This document shows, one piece after another, positions 10,288-20,824 of a stretch of DNA of 64,000 nt. The position numbers and the translations under genes were made by a program. This DNA is from Trametopsis cervina. Lineage: Eukaryota > Basidiomycota > Agaricomycetes > Polyporales > Irpicaceae. The stretch's first letter is position 1, and each line of letters opens with the position of its first letter. The stretch spans positions 20,976 to 84,975 of the forward strand of contig MU278385.1 of NCBI GenBank assembly GCA_022385755.1. Reading direction: 5' to 3'. The notes under the pieces were generated by a model, which saw nothing but the letters and a program-made list of their open reading frames with translations, had not been told where the DNA came from and made no database searches.

Positions 10288-11519
10288 CGAGAGCGTCGAT
10301 GTAGGAAACCTTCGAGGCCCAGATGAGATCAGGGCTGTTGGAATCGGCGGTGTGCTTGCGATTGAACTTGACATGAGTGTAGGTTGACAGTGTCTTCATA
10401 GCCGTCTCCGACCACTGATTTTTGTACATGTTCTCATATTGCGACAGGTATGTGCTCCGTAGCTGGACGAAGTACAACCCAGCATTGATCTCCTCGTCAC
10501 CAAACCCTGTGATACCCTTGGACACCTCTGACTGGTCATGAGGGGCATCAGTGTAGAAGATGGCGGGAACCTCCGCCAGGTCGAGAATGGTGGACTCATG
10601 GGCTGCCTCGGTGAGAGAGCTGAAAGGATTAGGTGAGTAGCTATCGATGTACGTACAACGGACACATACTCAGCAGACATAGCAGATATGCATACGGAAA
10701 ATTGAGAGGGGAGCGAAGTGGTGCAATGGATATGAGGTAGGGAAAGGGTGAAGTCAGGCGATGAGTATGTGCAGTTTTATAACGTCGCTTAAAGCAACAG
10801 AAAGAAGTCGAGCGCACGCATGTGGTAGCCAAGGGTCCTTTATGCGAGGCATGGTGGACTGGCCTGGGTGCCGTGTTTCAGGGCGAATGTACGGATGAGC
10901 GGACAGCGAGGCAACCATTGGGCCGGTCATGTCACTTAGGAACATAGAATCAAACGGAAAGAGAGTGAAAACGCGAGTGTGATTGGGAATGCGACTGTTT
11001 AGTATACATGAAATTATAACAAACTTACACGAAAGAGCAGTATGCGAACGCTATCGAAGCACAGAGTACCGCAAGACTACGACAAAGACGAGGATACAGC
11101 ATCAGCAACCAAAAAGGTGGCCTCATCCCACCATGCGAGGATCAAGGGTATCGTCCGGGTTACATAGTGTGTGTTCAGGATCCTTGATATTGTCAGCGTT
11201 GCGGCAAGAGGGCACTATGCGAGATGAGTGCGATGGATCCGCTACGAAGAGAAACACTGGTTAGTTTTGAGCGTGATGACATGGGGAAGCATTACTCACC
11301 AGGTGGAGGAGGATGCATGCGAGACCTCAACATGTAACGTCCTCTGGATGACTGTAGATGGCTGTTGAGAGGGCGCACGCTGCCGAGAGGGTGCACACTG
11401 CGGAGAGGGCAGGAGAGACTGAGACTGTTGCGTCGGGGAGGGGAATAACATATCGATCTCCTGAGCCTGAGATGCCGTCAATGCGCTGGTGACAGGGAGA
11501 TCGGCAGGCAGTGTGAAAG
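10288..11519 (-). pseudogene. intron-bearing non-retroelement gene fragment lodged in the old copia RNase H
   Basis: Copia homology stops at about 11520 (GATGGCTCTAC on the minus strand) and restarts at about 10287 (CCAGAGAAGTTCTC). Between them lie protein-like exons on the minus strand: an exon with PFTLPADLPVTSALTASQAQ ending before GTGAGT, a middle part, and a long final exon with EVPAIFYTDAPHDQSEVS and GDEEINAGLYFVQLRS, preceded by an intron running GTATGTGT to CAG (about 10671-10623). Spliceosomal introns show it is not retroelement sequence and was not inserted by reverse transcription of spliced RNA. I do not recognise the protein. It may be a captured host gene piece or part of another transposon. 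Confidence 0.5.
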
Positions 11520-11754
11520 GCAGTAGAGCCATCAGAATCGAGTTTGGCTACAAACTCCTCCAAGAGATTGGGCATCCACATCAGCAATGTAATCAGCCTC
11601 TGTAGTAGACTGGGTAACTACTGAATTGTGAAGGCAAACCAGCTTCATGGAGCATGGCAGTGATCCCTTCAGCACAAACATGGTTGAATCTCTCTGCAAC
11701 ACCATTCTGCTGAGGCCTGTTGCACACAGTATGACGTCTGGCAACCCCTTCTAT

Positions 11755-12156
11755 TGTTCTGGGAGTTATACTCAACCAGAACAGGCTCTGACAGACTTAT
11801 ACGGCAGTCTGAGATGAGCAACTAAGATAGTATTGAAGAGAGAAAGGACTACTGACCTGCAGTCGGAGATGAGCAACTGAGAGAGGCTCAGAGGTCTCAG
11901 GCTGCAGGGTGAGCGACTACGGCCGCCTAAACTCGGCTAACACCGAGAAACAAGCAAAATACTGCCAAGTCAAAGTTACACTAGTAGAATGACCTCTAGA
12001 GGTCAGGGAAAAATAGGGAAAAATAGAGGAAAATAGTGGAGGGTGTAGACAGTCCATGGGAAGGTAGGGAAGGGGTCTATACTCGACACAAGAGATGAAA
12101 AGAGTGATAAAAGACGAAATAAAATAGAGACAAGTGCTTAGCAAGCATTATCCAAC
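11755..12156 (-). repeat. copia LTR in inverted orientation at the left end of the plus-strand element
   Basis: This 402-bp LTR begins TGTTCTGGG and ends CCAACA on the plus strand, that is, it is the reverse complement of the 403-bp LTR at 16715-17117, with roughly ten mismatches seen. A normal LTR retrotransposon has direct LTRs, so this one is flipped. Its inner edge is the LTR's TG start, and no primer-binding site is recognisable next to it. Confidence 0.85.
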
Positions 12157-12372
12157 AGTATCTACCTAAGATTCTTACACCACTGTGATCCCCTCGACCT
12201 CAGCTCTCTGTTGCACCCCTCATCTTGTCATTCCGACCATTGTTGCGCTCACCATCATCAAATCAGTCCCCAGCCTGCAATTTTCACCCTTATCTGATCA
12301 ACCAACCTCTCCTACCCCTCCCACTCGCTCTACCCTCTCTCTGGTACCCTCAGCTCGATCCTAGAAGTCACC
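12157..12372 (+). other. copia 5' leader
   Basis: This pyrimidine-rich leader precedes the gag ATG at 12373. The position next to the LTR where a tRNA primer-binding site should lie does not show the common TGGTATCAGAGC-type sequence, in keeping with the flipped LTR. Confidence 0.5.
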
Positions 12373-15300
12373 ATGGAGTCTCAGACATCCAATGGAGTCT
12401 GCTTTCCCCATCTGAAGACTGGGAATTACCCCTCTTGGGCTGGAGACATAAGAGCTTGGCTGATGAGCAAAGGGCTTTGGAGGCTGGTGAAGGGGGATGA
12501 AAGGCTACCTGTTGCAGCTGAAAGGACAGCTACAGAGGCAGAGTGGAAGGCTATGGAGGTCTGGAGAGACAGAGCGCTCAGAGCGGCTGGTGAGCTGTAT
12601 CTTGCTATCACAGATGAGCAGAAGACACATCTTGATGGAATTGAGGATGATCCTGTGGAGATCTGGAAGCTGGAGTCAGTACACCAAAAGGTTCCTGGAG
12701 CTCGTTTCAACGCCTGGGAGTCCTTCTTTTCGATCCAGATGGGTTCTGAAGACACCCTGTCCGCTCTCATGACCAGGATTGATGCTGCTATGGTCCAGAT
12801 CAAGAATCTTCGCCCCAAGGACTTCTCCATCAAGGATTTGGATGAAGAACTCGTCTGCATGACGATGATTAGAGCTCTGCCTGCAGAGTACCAGTCCTTC
12901 GCCTCATCCCTTCAACTCCTAGACCAGATGTCGAAGGTCAAGCTCCAGGCTGCCTTTATCAACGAGGAACAGCTCAGGAAGTCCCCTAACTCGACTTCTA
13001 CCCCCTCCAGCACCTCTGTGCTCGCTGTCACTGCCCTCCTTTGCTCATTCTGTGGTTTCCAGGGCCACTCTATCGACTCCTGCCACCGCTTTGGTGCTGC
13101 TAAGACCCAGGCCACCAAGGATGCCCTTCAGAGGCAGGAGGAGCGCAGGAACAACACTAGGAAGCGAGGAGGAAAGGCCAACGCTGCTCAGGAGGTTACT
13201 TCGGCCACTACTTCTGCTGTTTCCAATACCTCTGGTGGTCCTGAGTTCGCTGGAAAAGCGAGTCTTCGTTCCAATCCCCCCTCTCCTTCGCCTCAGACAC
13301 CCTCTGACCTACTCTGGACTGCAGATACAGGCGCCACTTCTCATACGACGCCTCACAAGCACTGGCTTCGAAACTACAAGCCTCTGGCTGTCCCCATTCG
13401 CCTTGCCAACAACACCCTCGTCTATTCTGCTGGAGTTGGGTCTGTAGTCTTCGCTCCAGAGGTTGAGGGGGGGTATCTGCGCCATGTGGAGTTCTCTAGG
13501 GTACTTCATGTCCCTGACTTGGGGTCCAACCTGCTTTCAGTCCTGTATCTCACTTGTCACCATCGCTTCAGTGTCACTATTGCCTCAGACTCGATGGATT
13601 TCATTCTGGATGGTCAGAAACTCTTCTGTGCACCTATAGATGCCTCCAACACCGCCTACCTGGCTGGTACAGTCATTCCTAGTCCAGAGTCCGCCCACTC
13701 TGCCACCTCCTCTTCCACACTACCCCTTGATTACTCCCTCTGGCATCGTCGTCTTGCGCACTTTCACCACTCTGGCCTGAAGAAGCTCGTTTCAGAGGGC
13801 CTGGTGACTGGTTTGAAGCTAGAGTCGTCCGCTTCAGCAGATCCTATCTGTGAGCCATGCCTGGCAGGCAAGCTCAATGCAGCTCCTTTCCCCTCCTCTG
13901 ATTCCAGGGCTACCAGAGCCCTAGAACTCGTTCATTCTGACATCCATGTACCTCTCCCAGTGCGAAGCCACTCTGGCTATCGCTACTGGTGCTTCTGGAT
14001 CGATGATGCAACCAGGTACAAGGTGGTTATGCCTATGAAGCAGAAGAGTGACTTGTTCGCTTGCTTTAAGCAGTTCAAGGCTTATGCTGAGATGCTGCTT
14101 GGAGTCAAGTCGGGCGGGCTGCAGGACGACAAAGGCGGAGAATACATGTCCAAAGCCCTGGAGGACTTCTGTGTGCAAGAAGGGGTGGCTAGACGTCATG
14201 CTGTGCGCAGCAGGCCTCAGCAGAATGGTGTTGCAGAGCGATTCAACCGAGTTTGTGCTGAAGGGGTTACTGCCATGCTCCATGAAGCTGGTTTGCCTTC
14301 ACAATTCTGGGGAGATGCTCTTGCTTCGCTTGTACACATCCTGAACCGCACTCCCACCTCTGCTCTGCCCCACACCACTCCCTATGAGGCCTGGCTCAAC
14401 CAGAAACCAGATGTCTCTCGTCTTCGCATCTGGGGATGTCTGGCCTATGTGCATGTGCAGAAGGATAAGCGAGGACAGCTGGGATCCCATATGGAGAAGT
14501 GCATCTTTCTGGGCTATCCTGACTACAAGGGCTGGAAATTCTACAACCCTGATACAAAGCGCACTGTCATCTCTGAACGTGTTGTTTTCGATGAACGCTA
14601 CTTCCCTGGCCTGAAGAACTGGTCGTCCTTGCCCATTCATCGCTCCTACCCTCCCCTTATTGGCCCTACTCCACCCCTGCACTCTTGGGATGGCGATGAT
14701 GCACCTCCTCCACTGCCACCTGTGCCACCTGTGCCAGAAGCTCATCTTGAGGGGGAGCCGGACGCTCCTGCTGTCCCAGCAGTGCCTCCTTATATCTAAG
14801 ACGAGCTCCCTGACCCACCACAGGCTGTGCCTCCACCACCTGCACCTGCTTTCGCAGCTCCTGAACCACAGCTTGCGCCTGTCCTACCTCCTGCACCTCC
14901 TGCTGCTAAGACGTCCCACTTGCACACAGACGCGAGCCTCAAACCAGAAACCCTCCTGGAGAGTGGTGGAAGGTTAGACCATCTCCTCCTGTCAAGTCTG
15001 AGCCAGAGGACGATGCTATTCATGCATCTGACTCTGAGGATGACTCCGAGGATGATGAGTACGCAGGCAAAGCCAGTGCAAAGGACTCTGCTTCGGTTCC
15101 AGCCACTCTCAAGGCCGCTTTAAGACGTCCTGAGGGTGCACAGTGGCAGACAGCAGCTCAAGTCGAGATTGATGCTCACCTGCAGAACCACACTTGGTCT
15201 CCATGCCCTCTACCTCCTGGTAGAAAGGCTATCCCTTGTCGTTGGGTCTTTGCCATGAAGCACAATCCAGATGGCTCTCTGGAGCGGTTGAAGGCTCGTC

Positions 15301-16657
15301 TTGTGGCCAAGGGCTTCAGTCAGCGTCCAGGATTTGACTACCTTGAGACATTTGCCCCTACTGTGCGCATGGCGTCTATCCGGAATGTGCTTGCTCTGGC
15401 TGCCTTGGAGGATCTGGATCTTCGCTCTGTCGACATCTCTCATGCCTTCATTAATGGGGAACTCGAGGAGGAGATCTATATGCAGCAACCAGAGGGCTTC
15501 CACTTTGGCTCTCCTGGTGATGTCCTTCGTCTCCAGCGCTCCATCTATGGTCTGAAGCAGACCAGTCGAGTCTGGGGAATCACTCTGCACAAGGTCCTTG
15601 CTACTATGGGCTTTGTGTGCATCAAGTCAGATGCATCCCTCTTCATCCTCTCCAGGGATACTGTGCGCATCATCATGCCTGTCTACACCGATGATATCAC
15701 CATTGCCTCCACTTCTCCTTCAGAATCTGACCGCATTGTCCAGGAGCTCTCCCAACACTTCAAGTTGCGAGATCTAGGCCCTACCTCATGGCTGCTAGGC
15801 ATAGAGATCATCAGATACCGTCCTAATCGCTCCATTTCGCTTTCCCAATGCCAGTACATTGTGGACATGCTTGAGACCTATGGTTTCTCTGACTGTTCAA
15901 CTGTGCACACTCCCATGCTCCCCAACACGCATCTGACTACCAAGGATAGCCCTACCACTCCTGAGGCGCATGCTGCCATGTCTGACATCCCCTACATCAA
16001 TGCTGTTGGTTCTCTCATGTACCTGGCCACCTCCACTCGTCCTGACATCGCCTACACTGTCTCCAAACTCGCTCGCTTCAACTCCAACCCTGGTCCCCTC
16101 ATTGGGCCGCTGTGAAGCATCTGTTCAGATACCTGAAGGGCACCATGGATTTGAAGTTGACTTATGGTCCAGTCCAGTCAACTTCAGAGCTCTTCTTGAC
16201 TTTCTCAGATGCAGACTATGGGATGGATCCAGACACACATCATTCGACTGGAGCCTGTGTGGTGTGCATTGGGACTGGAGCGGTTGATTGGAGCAGCAAA
16301 CTCCAGTCAGTAGTTGCTCAGTCTACTACAGAGGCTGAGTACATTGCTGCTGTGGATGCTGGCAAGGAGATGATGTGGATGCGCAATCTGTTGACCGAGT
16401 TTGGCTACAAACTTGGTTCTGATGCCTCTACCCTCTACATGTACAACAACTCTGCGATCTCTGTTGCCAAGAATCCAGAGAAGTTCTCTCATGTGAAGCA
16501 CATGGACCTGAAGCTGTATTGGCTGAAGGAAACTGTGGAGAGTGGGCAGATTCGACCAGTTTACTGCCCCACAGCAGATATGCCTGCTGACTTGCTCACC
16601 AAGGCTGTTGCCGGTGTTAAGGTGGAACATCTGCGCAAGCTCATGGGCTTGCAGTGA
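12373..16657 (+). pseudogene. copia gag-pol polyprotein, broken by one stop and two frameshifts
   Basis: The first open part (808 codons) has a UBN2-type gag, a CCHC zinc knuckle (CSFCGFQGH, about residue 224), an aspartic protease site (TADTGATSH, about 317), an integrase zinc finger (HRRLAH with CEPC, about 455-495) and an integrase core with D in HSDIH, D in DDKGGEY and E in NGVAERFN. It stops at TAA 14797-14799, but the same frame continues as a proline-rich linker. A frameshift near 14950 moves to the reverse transcriptase frame (PCRWVFAMKHNPDGS; catalytic YTDD). A second frameshift near 16105 moves to RNase H (SDADYG, TTEAEY, ending KLMGLQ, stop at 16655-16657). The breaks are few, so inactivation looks fairly recent. 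Confidence 0.9.
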
Positions 16658-16668
16658 TCTGTTGGGTT

Positions 16669-16714
16669 CAGGGGGAGTTTGTATGCTGCAGAGATGTGCT
16701 GCATGCAGGGGGAG
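16669..16714 (+). promoter_or_regulatory. polypurine tract (two CAGGGGGAG copies)
   Basis: CAGGGGGAG occurs at 16669-16677 and again at 16706-16714, the second directly before the TGTTGG start of the right LTR. This is the expected place of the plus-strand primer for reverse transcription. Confidence 0.7.
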
Positions 16715-17117
16715 TGTTGGATAATGCCTGCTAAGCACTTGTCTCTATTTTATTTCGTCTTTTATCACTCTTTTCATCTCTTGTGTCGAGTATAGACCCC
16801 TTCCCTACCTTCCCATGGACTGTCTACACCCTCCACTATTTTCCTCTATTTTTCCCTATTTTTCCCTGACCTCTAGAGGTCATTCTACTAGTGTAACTTC
16901 GACTTGGCAGTATTCTGCTTGCTTCTCGGTGTGAGCCGAGTTTAAGCGCCCATAGTCGCTCACCCTGCAGCCTGAGACCTCTGAGCCTCTCTCAGTTGCT
17001 CATCTCAGACTGCAGGTCAGTAGTCCTTTCTCTCTTCAATACTATCTTAGTTGCTCATCTCAGACTGCCGTATAAGTCTGTCAGAGCCTGTTCTGGTTGA
17101 GTATAACTCCCAGAACA
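16715..17117 (+). repeat. right (3') copia LTR
   Basis: The LTR starts TGTTGGATAATGCC and ends CCCAGAACA, so it has the TGTT...AACA ends of a copia LTR, 403 bp long. Its left mate at 11755-12156 is in the opposite orientation. Confidence 0.85.
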
Positions 17118-17129
17118 ATATGTTGTCCA

Positions 17130-18720
17130 TCCATTTTATGAAATGCATCTTGACCTGCGCAAATGTCCTCAGTGTGGAGAAGAAGATAAAAAGAAAGTCA
17201 CCTGGGATAGCTGGCAAAACACTGACTATTGAGAGCTGCATGGAATGCGTTATGGTGAGACGGCGATTGGGTATCAATCACACTGCAAGTCCTGTGAAGA
17301 ACGTCAGCAATCTCATTGCTTTTTGTCGACTTCTCTTGAGTTTTGGCAGAAATGGGAATTCTGGAACATACCTAGTGCGTAAATCCTTTATTCAGTGAAT
17401 TTATCTTGACAGCTATCAACATCTAGTTAGAATGCCTATGCAATCAAAAGTGACACATGAACTGTTTGATCTTATTGTGAAACTGCACCCCTCTTCAATG
17501 TCAGCTGGTCTAGCAGATCATATCCATCGTAAGTTTTCTATCGTGACGATATAACGAGAATTAACCTGTAAGCTTTATCATTAGAGTTGTATCTGCTTGA
17601 AAGAAAGCAGCATGAGCTAACTTATCTACAAGTGTTTACTCAATGCAGTCCTTGCAAAGGAGAGCTGAAGCCGTTACAGCTCGAAGATTTTGATTCTGAT
17701 TGGCAGTCATTTTTTAGACAAGTCTATCACTGACGATGCAATCTCAGATATTTACCTCGAGTTTGATAAGCATACTCGTAAGGATGAGTCTACAGAATAT
17801 ACCAGAACACTTACAGGTAAGCATTGTGATTCTCTCTCACTCGACAATAACTTCTTGCCAGTTTTAATCCCTTGCAGGAGATTGCTGATCCTTCAAATCT
17901 CTGAACAAAGCTACAGTCACATCAGCATCAAAGACCTGTGTTTGATTGATTAAAGGAGGGCTACTCACGTTAATCAACAAAAGGAATGAAATTATTTTGT
18001 GGGTATGTATGATGTAACTTCTTTATGTTAGCTCTCACGATAACTTTGCTACCATAGTGCCTTTGCAAAACTCAAACAAATGCCGAGCTTGAAGAGTTAC
18101 TCAAAGGTGTCATTTGTCGATATTACCTTCTCAACGTTGACCTTGCGAGCCAACTTATTGCTGATAATTGCTGTCACATTCGGGGAGCTGTTGAACACCT
18201 CATTCTTGATACTTACATTGGGCTCGATGTATGGCATGGACTCAGACGGTGTGTTTTCTCTTTTTGCTTACCTTCTCCAACACTACTCATGCTTTATTAA
18301 TGTGTTAGTTATGATTTAGGAATCTTCAATGAAATGAAGAACCCATAGCGGGGACCGGTTCTACGAAAGCTATTGGAGGCGCTTCTCAAGAAGAAGGCAA
18401 CAGATGAACGTCCTGTGAAGTATTGGTCAAAAGACATTCAAGAGAGGAAGCTGCAAGAGATATTCAATAAGTATACAAGGAAGGGAGGTGTTTGAAACAA
18501 GAACACATTGCAGGTGAGTCACAGATCACAGTAGAGGTGTGTTGGATTGTAAGCGATCAGATTGCTTACATGGACTAGCAGAAGCACTTTAACACGGTGT
18601 GGAATCTGTAGGACGGCTTGGACTGTCTTTGTCCTCAGAACATTGAGAGGCAATAAAAAGCAGCAAAGGGAAATTGGTGTGGGTACATTTCTAACTCGTG
18701 ACTAGAAAGCAAAGGTCATT
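17130..18720 (+). pseudogene. decayed intron-bearing DDE-like transposon gene
   Basis: Protein-like exons follow one another in shifting frames: MPMQSKVTHELFDLIVKLHP, then LYLLERKQHELTYLQVFTQ after a GTAAGT...TTAG intron, then a stretch with LKGVICRYYLLNVDLASQL, ADNCCHIRGAVEHL and GLDVWHGLRR, then VLRKLLEALLKKKATDERPV and YWSKDIQERKLQEIFNKY. The D-N-C-C...G-L-D-V-W-H pattern resembles DDE-like proteins common in Agaricomycete transposon regions. Stops (for example after IFNEMKNP) show decay. The family call is from memory and tentative. Confidence 0.35.
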
Positions 18721-19276
18721 TGTGCCGGCACACATTAACCAGACCTGAATCACAGCTGTAGTACTTTCTTTGACATGTCGTATACAATTTCTTTTGGTAT
18801 TACGGAAGTCATTTCTCTAGTACATAGCGAATTTTCTTACTTGCGTATCAGTACTCTTACTGCAGAGTTTTCATTAGTAGACGTTCAACAGCCTGACGGT
18901 TCTGTTCATCTAGAAACTCTTTTAACCTCCACTGAAGTGAGTGTTTCTCCCTTATTGGAAATCACTCAAACCGTCAGCCACTCTATTCTTTGGATTCGAT
19001 TGTCAAATCCTTTTGCTATACAAACCCTTCTTCGATATCCACTAGTTTTAGTCTTTTTGCCATAAATTTATTATGTTGAGTCGTCAAACGCATCCTCTTC
19101 CTAAGCGCCCATCATGCTTCCAATCCCTCATCATAACCATCATGTTAACTTACAATGTCTTGGTGGTGAAGCCGTGATTCCCCTTTGGGGAGATATCTCG
19201 ACTAATCTCTGTCAGGTCGGCCTCAATCAAATTGAGGTAACTATTAACAACGATTGGAATGGGCAAGGGAGAAGAG
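18721..19276 (+). other. unassigned stretch with two short open frames
   Basis: There are two unrecognised open frames, 18775-19065 (96 codons) and the first part of 19114-19383. The second has a fairly protein-like start (GGEAVIPLWGDISTNL) and is cut by element C at 19277, so it might be the remnant of a gene truncated by that insertion. I cannot support more than that. Confidence 0.2.
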
Positions 19277-19944
19277 ACTTGGTGAGCAGGCCGGCAAACG
19301 GCAGGTTACGATTCCTGAGACCTTTATATGTCTTAAGATATTTCCAACAAATCAAGCAACTGTTTCCGCTTTTTTATGGATAAAAATGATTACTTTACAG
19401 TCAATTTGTAGACAGTGGGAAAAAGACGTCCCAATGTGAAAAATGTGCGCTTATGTAATCTGATGTCATCACTACAAACCATTTTGCTGTAGCTATATTA
19501 CTAAGCTCGGAAAGTTCAAAACATAGTCAAAACATCCAATTTTAAGAGCATCATGACTGTAGAAGTGCAAATAAAAATGTATAAATAGCTCTATAGGCTG
19601 TAAAAACTTTAATGTGATTTTTCCAGATTTTTCCAGATTTTATTTGGAGCTCTACAGTCAATTTATTGACCGTGGGAAAAACACTTCTAAATGTGGAAAA
19701 CGTCCGCTTAGCTAATGTGATGTCATTGCTACAAACAGTTTTGCTGTAGCTGCATTATTGAGCTCAGAAAGTGCAAAATACTGCCAAAACATCGAATTGA
19801 AAGCCATATTGCCGCATTTGGGCAAGTTTATTTTAGCTCTAGAGACTTCAATTTTTTAGCAATGCTGTTAGTGTTGATTCTAACACAGTGTACTATATCA
19901 TGGGTACCTTCTGGAGGGGTCAAATACGGGCGCCTATTTCGGTC

Positions 19945-20245
19945 AGTAACCATTGCTTACCCAGTAACAAATGTTACTTACTCCGTTTACTTATTGGTAA
20001 CAAATTCTATCTATTTGGTAACAACTATTATTTACTCGGTAACAACGTATACTTACTTAATAACAACTTCTGCTTACTTGATAACAGTCTCTACTTACCT
20101 GATAACAACTTCTACTTACTTAGTAATAAATTCTACTTCCTTCATAATAGACCTCTACTTACTCAATAACAAACCTACTTTGCATGTTAACAAATGCCAC
20201 TTACTTGATAACAAATCTTTACTTACCTGGTAACAACTTTTGTTT
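19945..20245. repeat. 21-bp minisatellite array 1 in copy C
   Basis: About twelve to fourteen 21-bp units of TTACTTACTTGATAACAAC type on the plus strand, that is, GTAAGTA on the minus strand. Confidence 0.85.
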
Positions 20246-20514
20246 ATCAAGTAATACAGTAGTAGTTACTCATTAATGCATGCTTCATAGCTAATGTGAT
20301 GTCATCACTACAAACAGTTTCACTCTAGCAGCTTTATTGAGCTCAGAAAGTGCAAAATACTGCCAAAACATCGAAATTGCAAGCCATATTGCCGCATTTG
20401 GGCAAGTTTATTTCAGCCCTAGAGACTTCAATTTTTAAGCAATACTGTTAGTGTTGATAATAACAAGGTGTACTATATCATGGGTACATTCTGGAGGGGT
20501 CAAATACGGGCGCC

Positions 20515-20725
20515 TAATTTGGTAAGTAAGCATTACTTATTTGGTAACAACTATTACTTACTATATAACATCTCTCACTTACTCAATAACATATGTTACT
20601 TACTTGGTAACAGCTCCTACTTACTTGATAACGACTCCTACTTACTCAATACAAATAAGTACTTACTCTATAACAAAGTGCTACTTACTTGATAATACTC
20701 CGGACTTACCCTGCTACATACCTCA
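20515..20725. repeat. 21-bp minisatellite array 2 in copy C
   Basis: A second array of about ten units, close in sequence to the arrays of copies B and D. Together with the module at 20286-20510 it repeats the order seen upstream, so copy C contains an internal duplication. Confidence 0.85.
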
Positions 20726-20750
20726 TTTGTATTGAATGGCACCTCTGCAT

Positions 20751-20824
20751 GTCACAGTAGTGTAGTGGTTAAGTGCTCTATTTTGTCTGTGGCCGGCCTG
20801 GGGTTCAAATCCTGTTGGCTGCAT
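20751..20824 (+). other. tRNA-like Pol III promoter region in copy C
   Basis: It has the same arrangement as in copy B, with the A-box-like TAGTGTAGTGGTTAAGTG and the B box GGTTCAAATCC at 20802-20812. The stems are degenerate, so it is a tRNA-derived remnant and not a tRNA gene. Confidence 0.6.

Larger units (their letters stand above)
9715..11754 (-). mobile_element. older, gutted Ty1/copia element on the minus strand
   Basis: Reading from 11754 down there is an integrase segment (RPQQNGVAERFN), then directly an RNase H segment (VTQSTTEADYIADVDAQ), then about 1.2 kb of foreign sequence, then the RNase H end (CPTADVPADLLT to KLMGLQ, stop near 10105) and the 3' LTR. The join from integrase to RNase H removes about 2 kb relative to the neighbouring plus-strand copy, including all of the reverse transcriptase. 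The coding parts differ from that copy by roughly eight percent by eye, so it is an older relative and clearly dead. Confidence 0.75.
11755..17117 (+). mobile_element. Ty1/copia LTR retrotransposon with inverted LTRs
   Basis: It consists of an inverted left LTR, a leader (12157-12372), a gag-pol region (12373-16657), a polypurine tract next to the right LTR (16706-16714), and a right LTR in the normal orientation. The domain order gag, protease, integrase, reverse transcriptase, RNase H is that of copia. No five-base target-site duplication flanks the two LTRs (TCTAT on the left, ATATG on the right), which fits a rearranged rather than a simply inserted element. Confidence 0.85.

Noticed and set aside
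16307..16738. 143-codon minus-strand frame over the copia RNase H
   Set aside because: It is antisense to a clear RNase H coding region with catalytic motifs; no independent support.
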